Below, piece by piece: positions 23,386 to 35,000 of a stretch of 64,000 bases of DNA; the stretch's first letter is position 1, and each line of letters begins with the position of its first letter. The notes beneath the pieces are model-generated. The model saw nothing but the letters and a program-made list of their open reading frames with translations, did not search any database and was not told the origin of the DNA. The DNA is from Chionis minor (Eukaryota; Chordata; Aves; Charadriiformes; Chionididae): assembly GCA_013398295.1 (NCBI GenBank), contig VZSF01007301.1, positions 1,262,651-1,326,650 on the forward strand, read 5' to 3'. The position numbers were made by a program, and so were the translations under genes.

Positions 23386-25732
23386 GACGTTAAGACCTGG
23401 TGAGTCAGCTACAATCAGTTTGTGATTAATACCCGAGTTAAGACTAGTTTCTTCCTTTTGCGTGTCACTTTTCCAAGATGCTGTCACGTTAAGTGTCAGG
23501 AAATCCCTCCTCTAATCCGTGTGCCTCCTGATCTACTTGGCCAAGCACAGGGGAGTAGCTAAAGTACCTATTACCACAATTTTGTTAACAGTTCTTTTGA
23601 GTTCAACATTGCTCGCTCTGTTTCCTTGCCTTAAGCTGGATATTAGCAACAAAGACCTGCTAGCGTCTTTACTTTCCAAAAGCTGTTAAAATGTTTTGGA
23701 ATTTCTAGTTTAGGATTTATTTATTTGTCTTCAGAGATTCAGTTGCATAGTCCTTCCCACTTAAAGTTCATCTAAATAATGGTCATGTTATCCTTCTATA
23801 CAGTGGTATCTCCTCTGCCTCTGTGGCCCAGTCTTTCTTTCCTGAACAGTTTGTAGGTAGATAATGATGCTGTTCCACTACATTTCCCTACCACCCATTT
23901 TTATTGAAATCATCCTCCGGGGCAAAATACTCTGATTGTTCTTTTGCTTTTAAGCTTGTTACATTTGTCTAAATACTTAGGCTTATTCAACTCCTTCTTT
24001 TGATACCTTCCCAGTTTTACTGAATTCCCTTTTATGCATTTACCAAAATTATGACTCTCCGATGGTCGCAATTGGCATGGTGTTCTCTGAATTCACGAGA
24101 CGCTGCCATATATACAGATGTCTTTAATAGACATATCTGACTAATATGTTCCCCAGATCCTCGTAACTTCTGGCTTATTTGCAGGATCTACTTCTGTTCT
24201 GGTCCTCTCCATTTCTGGGCTCTCCTTTCCCCAGAAGGTTTCCTCGCTCTCTATCTAACAAACTAAAACGCCTTCTTGCACAGTCTTTTCTGGCGACACT
24301 CAGAACTGGCATAGATCTCACTGCCTCATCAGGCTTGCATATGAAACTGGGAACAACTGAGTCAAAGCTATTAGCCTTGTCTTGGACCCAGAGTTTTCTA
24401 TCTAGCCAAATGATGTTAGTTCCCAGACAGTCTCTTACTTACTGGTAAGAAACGCTCATCCGGTGTCTCATGATATCCATTGTTCTGGCTGAAATTAAGA
24501 AGCTTGCTGAGTTCACGTTCCTCAAGACTGCGTTCCTGGGGACAACTGTGGGCGTTTGTCTCGCCAGTCTCATTCTGACTGGTGGCAAAAGCCATCGTCA
24601 GTGGCGAAGAATCCCATTTTTTGCCAGAGAAGGGTGATCCGGCCCTCTGCTCTGTAGTCAAGCTTCTCTTCCATCAGGAGGCTGGCTTCTTAAAGAAAAG
24701 CATTGGCCAGCTCGTGCCTAAGAGCCACCCTTCCCCTCCAAGATGACCTTTCAGCTTCTGAGCTTCCTCAGTTTTTCACAGATGTTTGTGGGATTTCAGA
24801 ACATTTGAAAGTAAAGAAGCAGAAGCTTTGTAAGACCAAGGGTCCGTAACAGAAGATATTTTAACTAGTTCCCTCATCAAAGTAAGAGTTACAATCTTTT
24901 TATCTACTTGCTTAAGTTTTAATAAAATGGTGGGCTTTTGGTTGGGCGAATAGCTGTCTGTATTGCCCAAGAGATTTCTTTCTCGTTCTCACTGTAATGT
25001 ATCACATTTCCCTAAATCTTCAAAAAATAGGCTTTCAAGTTAGATTCCTAAACACATGAGCAGACACCTAAATGAACAGACTGAGTTTCACAGAGGGAAC
25101 CTCCTGCGTTGGCTGTCTGAAGTTGGGTAGGTGCCAAGTATTGAAAGTCATGGGTCAAGTAATACATTACAAAACTACCGTTTGAATGGGGACAGAAGTT
25201 GTAAAATTCCTGATCCCATTTCTAGAATTTTAATATTATGCAATAATAATAATTTCATTGATAACAATTTAATTAAAATTGTTGGGATTTAAAAAATCTT
25301 TTCTGAAAATTGTGTTTGAATTTTCCGCACTATTTATTTGACAGGGAACAGAGTGGAGCAATGAGACTATAAGAACAAAAACCCCTTTTCAATCGAGAGG
25401 GCACTGGAACTGGCCATATTAGTAAGTAACCAACTAACTGAACAAGGAGTGAATGAGTGACAGGGAGAGAGAATGTAGGGAATGGAGATTCGGCTCTCCC
25501 AGTCCTCATCATGCAAGAAATAGAGGGATTTCAGTTACTTAAGGAAAGACAGGAAATTCAAAGTTGGTAAGAGGACATACTTTTGCATGGGATCCACAAT
25601 TAGACCATCTTATTATATAAAGTATTTATATTAGGTGACTGCTACAGGATGCTAAGAAGTGAGTTTAGCAAGCTTCAAAGAATAATTAAATATTTCTATT
25701 GTAAACAAAAGCCGTTAACAGTTATTCCAAAA

Positions 25733-25765
25733 TAATAGTAGTAGTAGTAGTAGTGCTGGTGGTGG

Positions 25766-25802
<37 letters not shown>
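25733..25802 (+). repeat. Compound (TAG)n(TGG)n(TGA)n microsatellite
   Basis: About six TAG units, a short TGG section and about eleven TGA units follow one another with a single interruption. The phase is kept across all three motifs, which indicates one expanded trinucleotide tract later changed by point mutation. Likely polymorphic. Confidence 0.95.
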
Positions 25803-26664
25803 AGCCTTTTGCTTGAAGGATTAAATCAATCTCTAGACTCCTGGGATTAGTGCAATGTCTTCAAGGGGACTATGCAGGACAGGGGAAAGGATGGGAGAGA
25901 GAAGAGATTATCCTAAATCCACCTATTGTGGCATTTCTTCACCTTTGTCTGTCACAGGTGGTGCTGACCACAGTCTGTGCTGGATGGATCGTGATTTTGG
26001 TGAAGAAGGGGAATTTTAAATACTTCTGTATTAGCTGAGCAGGGAAGGTTTGTGTTCTTCAGTGATTTTTTCTAAGCTTTTTAGTGTTCATCTAACTAAA
26101 AACCTTTGATTGAGGAAACCCTATGGATTCCAAAAATAAGGTTTGTACAGAAATTTAAAAAAAATAAGCAACATAGTACCTTTAATTTAAGAAAAAAATA
26201 CAGTATGTCTTTTTATCTGGAAAACTAACATGACTCTTCAGTCTTAAAAAAATTGCTGGAAATGAAATGACAGTCATAATAAAAGGTTAAGAAATTAAGT
26301 TCAAGACAGATTTTTTAAATGGCCAAGTTCTTTAATCTTAAAAAGAACATCTTCATAAAATACATAATGAAGACTAAAAAGTAAAAGGAATAAAAATTTG
26401 ATTTTGTCCATATGCTTTATCCAAATGGAAAGAATAGTAATTAAACATATTAAACAGCTGCATAAAAGGAGAGGCTGTATTAAAAAAAATAAAAGATAGC
26501 TGTGTTCCTTATTTAACTGAAAATAAAGCTAGATAACCTCCTAACAATACTGAATTTAAACCTGTGCCGGGGTATAAAATGCTACTGTTCACATACAGCT
26601 GCCTTCAATCCTTTGCCCAGCTATAGACAACTGTGACAGTTAATTGTGTTTTTCCTAATTGAAT

Positions 26665-26955
26665 TAATGACATTGGGGGAGCAGGCTCTCCCAGGATGCT
26701 CAGAGGACCATCCCTTGCCACCTAGAGAGGTGTCCCTGCACCGCATGGGGCTGGGTTGGATGCTGGAAGAGGCCACATGCTGATGGCGCTGGGGCAGATA
26801 AGGCTCCACCAAGCCTCAGATGGGCAACTGGATCCTGTGGCTGGACCCAGTGGAGAGGGGCAGCCTGACCATCCTCATGGAGGACCACCCGTAGCAGCAG
26901 AGCCCCAGACTGTCTCCGTGCATGTGATGGCGCTGCAGAAGACAACAAAGCCACG
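26665..26955. other. GC-rich block of unknown origin
   Basis: About 290 bp of clearly GC-rich sequence is embedded in very AT-rich flanks. It opens with a small hairpin (GGGAG facing CTCCC at about 26675-26692). The phrase 'gatggcgctg' occurs twice, near 26784 and 26928. Frames are open on both strands for 60-85 codons without recognisable protein content. It could be an old inserted repeat, a retrocopied fragment or a conserved regulatory island; none can be chosen from sequence alone. Confidence 0.4.
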
Positions 26956-27506
26956 TTAAAGTCTGCAAGGCTCTATCAGTCTTGGCTTCTTCTCTACTCT
27001 CCCTAGAGGACTCCTCGGTTTATTTTTATTTTTCAACCTTCCTTGAACCTCTTTCATTTCCTCCCCTCCTTAATTATACATCACTATATTATATATTTTT
27101 AGATAGAAGTACGTTAATATTTTTAATGACATCAAGTCTTTTAAAATTGCATCCACAGAAGAGAATACAGCATATATGCCTGTCGTGTGCCACGTGTAAC
27201 GTAGTGGTGTCTTTCTCACGGTCAGCCGTGCTTCCCAAACTCCCCTCCCCCCCAACCGAGTACTTTCACTCACCTCTTTTCAGACCACTAAGCAACCACT
27301 GTCAATCATCCTTCACGCCCCATCCCACCACTTTCGCTCTCAGTCATTTGCCCACTGCTGTGACTCTCTCAGGGTGCACCTCACCAAACCATTGCAGACG
27401 CCCACCCCTTCTTACTCACGTCCCAAACCCTTTCATGTGGGCAGGGATATTCAACAGTAGCTCAGCTAGAGCTACCTGTACTGTGGTAAATGCAGAAAAT
27501 TCAAAG

Positions 27507-27521
27507 CGAGAGAGAGAGAGG
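27507..27521 (+). repeat. (GA)n short microsatellite
   Basis: A run of about seven GA units inside a purine-rich stretch. It is minor and listed for completeness. Confidence 0.8.
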
Positions 27522-27575
27522 AGGCAACTGAGCGATACGGACACTAGGTGGGAAATTCCTTAGTCAGAAGATTTA

Positions 27576-27646
27576 GCAGGTATGACTGTCTCAGAGGGAT
27601 TGGAGAGTGCAGGTATGACTGTCTCGGAGGGACTGGAGAGCGCAGG
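27576..27646 (+). repeat. 33-bp tandem duplication
   Basis: Two adjacent 33-bp units (27576-27608 and 27609-27641) starting gcaggtatgactgtctc differ at only three positions, and the first five bases of a third unit follow. Few mismatches indicate a recent duplication. No function is apparent. Confidence 0.93.
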
Positions 27647-28521
27647 AAATGCATCTGCTTGAAGCACTTCTGCAATGCAACAACTACACCCAGAGGTGGG
27701 TCCCCTTGGGCTCAGTAAATACCATGATCGACGGAGATAAAAACTCTTCCAGAAGGTGACTCAGAGAAGCAGCAGCCTAACGTAGCTATCCCCAAGCCAC
27801 CCTCCAGAGAAACCTCTCTCTCCCTCTGTTGAGTGTAGAGGGAAAGTCCTCGCCTACGTACCCGAGTGAGAATGCCTCATTTAATCTCTGTACCTCAGTG
27901 CATCAGCTGCGGATGGTGGTAATGAAGTGCTTGACTGGAGCATGTGGAGGAGTGTTCCTGGAACTTGAGTGCTACAGCAGCTGTGGAGGATCACCCACAG
28001 TGGGAAATTACGGGTGGCTCCGCATGTGCACAAAGCTGGGAAATCCCCCACAAAGAGGTTGTCCATGCCTGCTCAGATCAAGGATACATACTCTTCTCTC
28101 TATTACTCTTGTAGAAAGGGTCACAGTATTTCCCTTTGGGAGTTGTGTATCACGGCAAGTCAATTTTAGCTGTGTTTATCTTACGTGGTTTTATATCCCT
28201 GCATTAGTTTGCTGTAGTAAAAGAAAGACTGCCATTTGCATTTGCATATCTCCTCAGTTTTTGAGTGGAAAATGATAACGAGAAGAAATTTCTCAATGAC
28301 TCTTCAACCTGAACATTGCTTATCTTTTATTTCAGTCTACTGTTGAATGAAATATTGTTTCAAGCTAAGGGAGGCACTATTTGAGAGAACAACAGATATC
28401 TCTCCACACCTGTCAAGTTAAAGAGTAACTGGAAGGTGCTATATTTGGATCTATTATCTTACATAAGTATTACGCAGAATTCAAACATACTTTTCTCTGT
28501 AAATAAATCTAAAGGCTAAAC

Positions 28522-29046
28522 ACTGGAGCGATATGTGAGACCCCACCAGCAATACTGTGTCCAGCTCTGGGGCCCCCAACAGAAGAAGGACATGGACCTG
28601 TTGAGCAGGGCCACAAGGATGATGAGAGGGCTGGAGCACCTCTGCTTTGAAGTCAGGCTGAGAGAGTTGGGGCTTGTTCATCCTGGAGAAGAAGGCTCCG
28701 GGGAGACCTTATAGTGGCCTTCCAGTACTTAAAGGAGGCCTACAGGAAAGATGGGGAGGAACTCTTTAGGAGCGTTGTGATAGGATGAAGGGTTACAGTT
28801 TTAAACTGAAAGAGGGTAGATTTAGATTAGCCATTAGGAAGAATTTTTTTATGATGAGACACTGGAACAGGTTGCCCAGAGAAGCTGTGGAGGCCCCATC
28901 CCTGGAAGTGTTCAAGGCCAGGCTGGATGAGGCTTTGAGCAACCAGGTCTAGTGGAAGGTGTCCCTGCCCATGGCAGGGGGGTTGGAACTAGATGAGCTT
29001 TAAGGTCCCTTCCAACTCTAACCATTCTGTGATTCTATGATTCTAT
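28522..29046 (+). repeat. CR1 LINE 3' fragment, antisense to BCL2
   Basis: This is about 525 bp of CR1 3' sequence in + orientation. It includes the ORF2-derived part ('gtccagctctgg', 'acaaggatgatgagagggct', 'ggagaccttatagtggcctt', 'acactggaacaggttgccca') and the 3' UTR ('gaggccccatccctggaag', 'ggtcccttccaactctaacc'), ending in two ATTCTATG tail units. The ORF2 portion is broken by stops and shifts. It is truncated at its 5' end and opposite in orientation to BCL2. Confidence 0.97.
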
Positions 29047-29128
29047 GTATATGCATGTGTACATCATAGACATATGTATATTATATATATGCGTATATAT
29101 ACATCAATACATGTGTATGTATGTATAA
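29047..29128 (+). repeat. Imperfect (TATG/ATAC)n AT-rich microsatellite at a CR1 tail
   Basis: Irregular TATA, TATG and ACAT motifs start exactly where the CR1 tail ends. Simple repeats often grow from the CR1 terminal octamers, so this tract probably arose from the tail of the adjacent copy. Confidence 0.8.
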
Positions 29129-31645
29129 AGCTGAATGGTTTGAACAACTAAGTGAAAAACCAAGACCATGTAAAGTAATTAAATTTAGTATTCTGTTACT
29201 GTTTTCTCGGCTAGTGACTGTCCTCTAAAATCATCTGGTTCATTAACGGAGCCCACCATTGAGTGGTTACAGATGCGATATATCCACCTTAGACATTGTA
29301 AAGGCTGAGTGCTAGAGCCTGCACTTGCCTTAGGCACCTGTTTCATCCACAGCCTTGAGGTCAGCAGAAAGAGTTCCCCTGTTTTCATTTGACTTTGTCC
29401 TCGACGTGCTAAACTGAACTTTCCCACAGTTCAAAGACAAATGTCTCATCTGCGAAAGGGACCCCAGAGCTAAGTTTGCTGAGTTACCAGGGGGATGAAG
29501 GTAGTATCTGCACAGAGACCAGGCAGACCCTGGAAGAGAATGGTCTGGACCGTACACCAAGAGCTTCAGTTATGAGGTTCACTTAACCCAAAAAGCCTGC
29601 TGCTGTAGAAGGCCACAGATGTTGTGTTACTCTTCCTTGGTTCTTCCCATCTTTACAGACATCACAGAGGCACCGTGCATAATACGGGTTTATTTGAGCT
29701 TTCCGCTCGGGACTGTGACCTGACCCCAGACCACTGAAGAGCCGATCTCATGCCAGCTAGCAGATGCCTGTGTGAGATCGTACAGTTCCTGTCCTTCAGA
29801 AATACTTCTTAGCTCTGTCTATTGCCAATTAAATCTCCCTATTGTGAAGCAAAGAATGATAGCAGCATTTGCTATGTCCACACGTTCCCTAGACTGATAA
29901 AACACTCAGCATATATTAAGAATATAAGTGCGTTCAGTCCATTCACAACACACAATAAGTGCACGATTCAATTAACTAATGCAATTCATATTTCATTAGG
30001 ACAGAAGCTGTTTGTGACCTTAAACGGACAACAATTTCATGACAGCATTGCGGAATATTAATCAGATAGGAAAATAACAAAGACAAATGAAACAGAGGGA
30101 AAAAGCGCTGCCTGGCAGAATTGTTCCAAAGAACTTAAAAACAAAAGATGCAGTTGTTCTGCTAAGTCCTTCTCCTCCTTCCCCTTTACTAATGATGCAA
30201 AGAACAAAACATAATTGTCTTTCTTTGCCTCTGATTAACCATTTGTAGAGAAGGCTATCTCAGCATTTGTGGTTCGCACCTGGTACGGTACCGAAAGGCA
30301 CAGGAAAGAGAAACGTAAGGACCTGGTTTACCTTTTGTTTATGGGTGTTTAATTGAAGAGCAGCTCCCCTACGAAGAATCATTTTTATACCAGTTTTTCA
30401 AATTTGTTTCAAAGGCCCAAATATTAGGCCCTAAAATCATTTGAGAAGGAACATGGTAAACTAGCAACAACAACAGATAGGATTAATAAAATTAATTGTT
30501 AGTATGATTAGTACAAAATAACACACAAAATCACAGCACATAAAGGACTGTGATTAAAGCAGAGAAGGATCCCAATGTTAAGCTGCGATTGCTGTAATAT
30601 TTCTTTTTGTGATACTCTTAGGAAAATGAGAAGAGATTAATAAGGTTAGTTATTATGGTCCTGTAGTAATTTCATCCTTAATCCAAAGTATTACCGTGTA
30701 TGCTGACCCCTATGTGAGAAAAATGGCTCCCTACAGTCTGTAATTCAGTTTCGTTATTTTACTATATATTGCCAAAACTGTGTCTTCTATTACTGACACG
30801 TAAAAGGACAAGATCCTTTGGCTTTAGATAGCACATTTAAAGAGACGACAGAAGGATGAAACTAACAGATCAGAGTTCATGGTCTGCAACCTCTGCCCCT
30901 CTCCTGGACTAGGACTTTGGTTTTGAAGATAAAATCAGTAAATAAATTTTGTACAAAGCTGGGTAGATTTTGTATTCAAGGCAAGATGCTGTATAAGAAG
31001 CAATTGGATGTGTAGCAAGATGTATCTGTTAATCGGGATATTTGTTGATCTGGGTCAGTAACAGGATGGTTATTTGTCCCTGGCCAGTGGGTGGCAATGG
31101 CAGCAAATGGCTTAGAGTAGACACGGATTGATTTTGATAAACATGTCCAGATGGGTATGATTTAAATCAGTAAATATATTGCTTTGTAAAAAGACATATC
31201 TTAAAATTAATTTTAAACCAATGTTTACATCTACCGGTCACTAGATGATAGATATACACTCTTAAAATAATATTTGAACCAGTATAATCAGTAAAGAAAA
31301 AGGAAGATAGCTCTGCCTCCTCCGATCCTAACACCTCTGATGTTTTTCTTCTTTATGATATATTATATCAAAGCCCCGTTGCCTGTATATTAATGTTATT
31401 TAGTAGTGCTTTTCTCAAACTTACTGTGAGCTGAAGCTAATTTTACTGGAACAGATGAAGTTACTTTATTGGCAGTATTATCAAATAACTTTTTAATGCA
31501 ATGAAAGCATCAAAACAGTACAGCTGCTAAACGAGAGAGATCATAAAAAGGGAGTTTCCAGAACTCACAGATATTAGCTGCTCACCCATACATTCCCTTC
31601 CTCTCAAGTTTCAAGATGAGATTATTATAAAAAAGGCTGATTTGT

Positions 31646-31646
<1 letters not shown>

Positions 31647-31687
<41 letters not shown>

Positions 31688-31737
31688 AGCTAAAAAAAAA
31701 AAAAAAAAAGAAACAAAAAAAAAGAAACTGTCTGAAC
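31647..31737 (+). repeat. A40 homopolymer followed by A-rich sequence
   Basis: Forty consecutive A (31647-31686) are followed, after 'cagct', by a further A17 and two shorter A runs. This resembles the tail of a retroposed sequence. However, the preceding bases match no gene I recognise, and avian CR1 machinery does not normally leave poly(A) tails. I treat it as a low-complexity tract. Confidence 0.85.
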
Positions 31738-31889
31738 AAATCTGCAAATAAACCAACTTGGGGGAATTCCCACGTCTGTGTCTGACCTCCATGATCAAAA
31801 TAAGGCATCCTCAACCCGATAAAAGATTCTGCTATGTTTTTAGTACTTAACTCTTCACCAGACGGGGTATCTGACTGGCACGGTTCAGG

Positions 31890-32060
31890 AAAGCTGCGCT
31901 TTAGCTGTGGTTGGCCCAGCCTGTCCCAGACCCCTCACAGGCTCGCGGGGTGACTACCTGGGGACCAGGGTGGTGGCCACCGCCAGTCACAGCGGCAGCG
32001 TCTCTCCTGGCCCCTGAGCACCGCGCCGCGTCCCTGCACCATGGAGGAGCTGGGCCCAGG
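31890..32060. other. Small GC- and CpG-rich pocket
   Basis: About 170 bp with many CpG (gctcgcggggtg, cagcggcagcgtc, gcaccgcgccgcgtcc) in AT-rich surroundings. An ATG at 32041 sits in a strong start context (caccATGG), but the 93-codon frame after it runs into T-rich intronic sequence and encodes nothing recognisable. It could be a small regulatory island or chance. Confidence 0.35.
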
Positions 32061-35000
32061 CTATTTATTTGTAACAAGTACCGTTGTGCGGCCAAATTGC
32101 TCTGTACGGCTTCCTTTTAATTTTTTTTCCTGTTCAGTTTTTGGCTTGGCTGGTGGAGGATGGGGAGGAAATGCATCCCAGCAAAACTGCCTCTCTTCGG
32201 ACTTGTGGGGGCCTCGTTCCAGTCTGCTTGCTGGCCTTGGGCTGATCATGTTAGAGACACCGTGCTATGATTACTTCTTTCTTTTTTTTTTTCCTTTTCT
32301 ACACTTAAATTTACAAATTTGATGCCAGATTTTTTTTCTTTCTCTTACAGAACTGCAAAACTGGAGTCACCCCACGGCTGCGCTGGGATCTGCTCTGCAC
32401 TGCCAGCGATGCCACCGACAGCTTTTAGATACAAGGAAGCTGAGGCTAAAGAGCAGAGAATATTTCTTGCCCCACATTGTTCTCAGAGGCTATTTCTGGC
32501 ACACAGGAAGGACTCGCAAAATCACCATCAAACTTATTTTAGCTAATTCCAAGTATTCCAGAGGTGTGCATCAAGCCTCAGAGAACTGATGGCAAATTTC
32601 ATTCCCTGGTTAGACATAGAAATAAAAGTACGACACTCTAGAGGCTGCCTGGTTATAAACAGTGGGGAAAGCAGCCTTCAAACGACGCACGAGCATATTA
32701 ATGGGAGTGGGTCCAAATATTGTATTCTAAAATGAACACTTTGATAATCATAACAATGTGATTTGAAAAGCATCACTTTAAAAGGTCAGCTATACCACCC
32801 TCTGACTGCACATTGAAAGCATAGCGGATATATTGAGTCATACATATTGTTCATTGTCATTTGCATTTGGTGAAATCCCTGCATTTTACCCAATTTAGTA
32901 AGCAAGCACCGCCTTGGGCTCCCTTGGCAATACACACCTCTAAACACAGTTACTTTTTGCTGCGCTAAAACAACATCTTGTCCCATCCCGCACCAGTAAA
33001 TCACTCTTCGATCTTTTGATCAATGTTTTGTCTTTTCAAGCCTGGCAGTCACTTTGCATTAATGTCAAGAGAGGGAGCGGCACACTAGAGCAATGCGGGT
33101 ATTTTGAGATTCACCTTCTGGGATTCTTTTGTGTGTGCCGTTCTGAACAAAATGACCATCTGTATCAGTTTGCAGATAGCCACTAGTGCATCGCAAGATC
33201 TAACTTTGTATTTGTGTGGATAAAGACTGGCTTAATTCTACAAACACCATGTGGCATCATCGGGCTATGTGTCATGAAAAGGCCTTACTGAAGTCAAGTA
33301 CATGTTTTGCGTTCCAGCCTTTTTTTAAAAATTGTCCCTGCGATTTGACCTCATGGCCTTTTCCTTATTTTTTGTACGTCACCTATCACTGGTAGGGACT
33401 GTTCCACTTCCCAATAGTCACATGAGTGATATTTCCAACCAGAATACGGCGGAAGCTGTCCTCACCCTTCCGGGGGCTACACCTGAAGAGTAAGCAAATT
33501 TTGTGGGTGTTTAAACCTTTTTTTATTTTCTATGAGCAATGTAAAAATGACTCACTAGTGCTTCAGCTGGAATGTATGGTTAGTAAACACCAGCAGGGAG
33601 CAATGGTATTTCTAGATTTGTAAATAAAAACAGTCTGTACTGTGCCAGCTCTTTGGTCCTGTTACTAATGTGAGTTTTTGGTGGGAAGGGCAGGGGCTCT
33701 GCTGGTGCAGCCAGGCAGGGCTGGTAGCTACAGCCACCGGACGCATGGAGATAGATGCACAGTGTTCTCAGAGATGCACGGATGCACAAAGCAACATGGA
33801 GCCTAATCCAAAGACCACCGCAGGCAAAGGAAGACTCCAGTCATGGATGTTCTGGATTGAGCTCTGCATGGAGGATAGTCAAAACACATGCCCCTGCCAC
33901 ACACGCTATTTTAAAACTAGTCGGTTTGCTGCCTGAAGGAGAATTTAGACTGAATCCTGTAAAAGCACATATATATCTTGCAGGAATTGCTCAGGAGAGA
34001 AGTCACCTCAAGTGCATTTATAAAACCTAACGCTTTTCTAGTACCCTGGAAATCATAGTGTTGTTTGTAAGGATTTTTCTAAGGATTCAGTGAATACTCT
34101 CCATCCAAGAAGGCTGCACGTCGTATGCCTTCTCCCTGATATCAACAGAGAGACCAACACTCAGAGGATTTCACTTAGAGCCCTAGCCCGAGCGGCACAA
34201 TCAATCAGATGGAAAATTTGCAACAGGAACCTGCTGGCTTGCTCTGTCTCTCCATTGTCCACCAGAAGGAGAGCACGGGAGTCCTACCGGGGCAAAATGC
34301 TGAGTGCCATCTGCGGATCCTTCCTGTTTTCCTAGTTTTGTTGGACTGGGGCAGCTGGGCTGCCATGCCCAGCTCTCTGGTCCCCACAGTTGTTTGCCCG
34401 TTGACTCCCCAGTCCCCACGGAGGCTGCAGCTCACACAGCTCCGCATTGCTGCCCTGCTGCTGGGCCACGCAAAGTTTCTTTGAGATTCGGCACATGCCT
34501 CCAGTGATGCCTGTTTGGAGTTACCCGCTGATGAGTAATAGTGTGTAAAAGTCAATTACATTCATATTCATAGTTGCCTGCTACTTAAAATGTTAACGAT
34601 GGGGAAACTTGCCCTACAGGAATGAAGATGGGGGCAAACTTTTATTAGCCCCACATGGGCTTTCATCTGTTTTAAATGTTACATTGTCCCAGGGAAAGAA
34701 GTGCCATTGTTAACAGCATTGGAGGCAGTCAGCTGCACTCAATTTAAAATTAAAAGGAGAAGAAAAAAATAAATGAAAAGGAAAAAAAAAAAAAGGGTCT
34801 GCCTGACGCACTGCAGTATGGCAGGCTATGGTAACTTGCCCCAGAAAATTTTTATTGAATCCAGCCCTTCAGTACAAAAGAATTTGTTAACCGCTTCATG
34901 ATGTAAAGTCTGCTAAAGACATTACACTCACTGGCCAGTGCAACGCTGTTCCCATACGCCGTAAGTGTTGCCTTCACCGACCAGCGTTGAGTCCTGGGTT

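Larger units (their letters stand above)
21861..28521. other. Intronic sequence without recognised gene
   Basis: AT-rich unique DNA with an old CR1-like core at 23338-23385, a compound trinucleotide repeat at 25733-25802, a sharply GC-rich block at 26665-26955 and a 33-bp tandem repeat at 27576-27646. An open frame of 193 codons at 26982-27563 begins at the edge of the GC block. It reads as low-complexity Ser/Pro/Leu/Phe-rich sequence from pyrimidine-rich DNA and resembles no family known to me. Confidence 0.6.

Noticed and set aside
26982..27563. 193-codon open frame on the + strand
   Set aside because: Low-complexity Ser/Pro/Leu/Phe content from pyrimidine-rich DNA, no recognisable domain, and it crosses an AT-rich stretch and part of a simple repeat.
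31647..31686. A40 tract as the tail of a processed pseudogene
   Set aside because: No recognisable transcript sequence precedes it and no flanking target duplication was seen.
32041..32322. ATG in strong start context with a 93-codon frame
   Set aside because: The frame runs into T-rich intronic sequence and encodes no recognisable protein.
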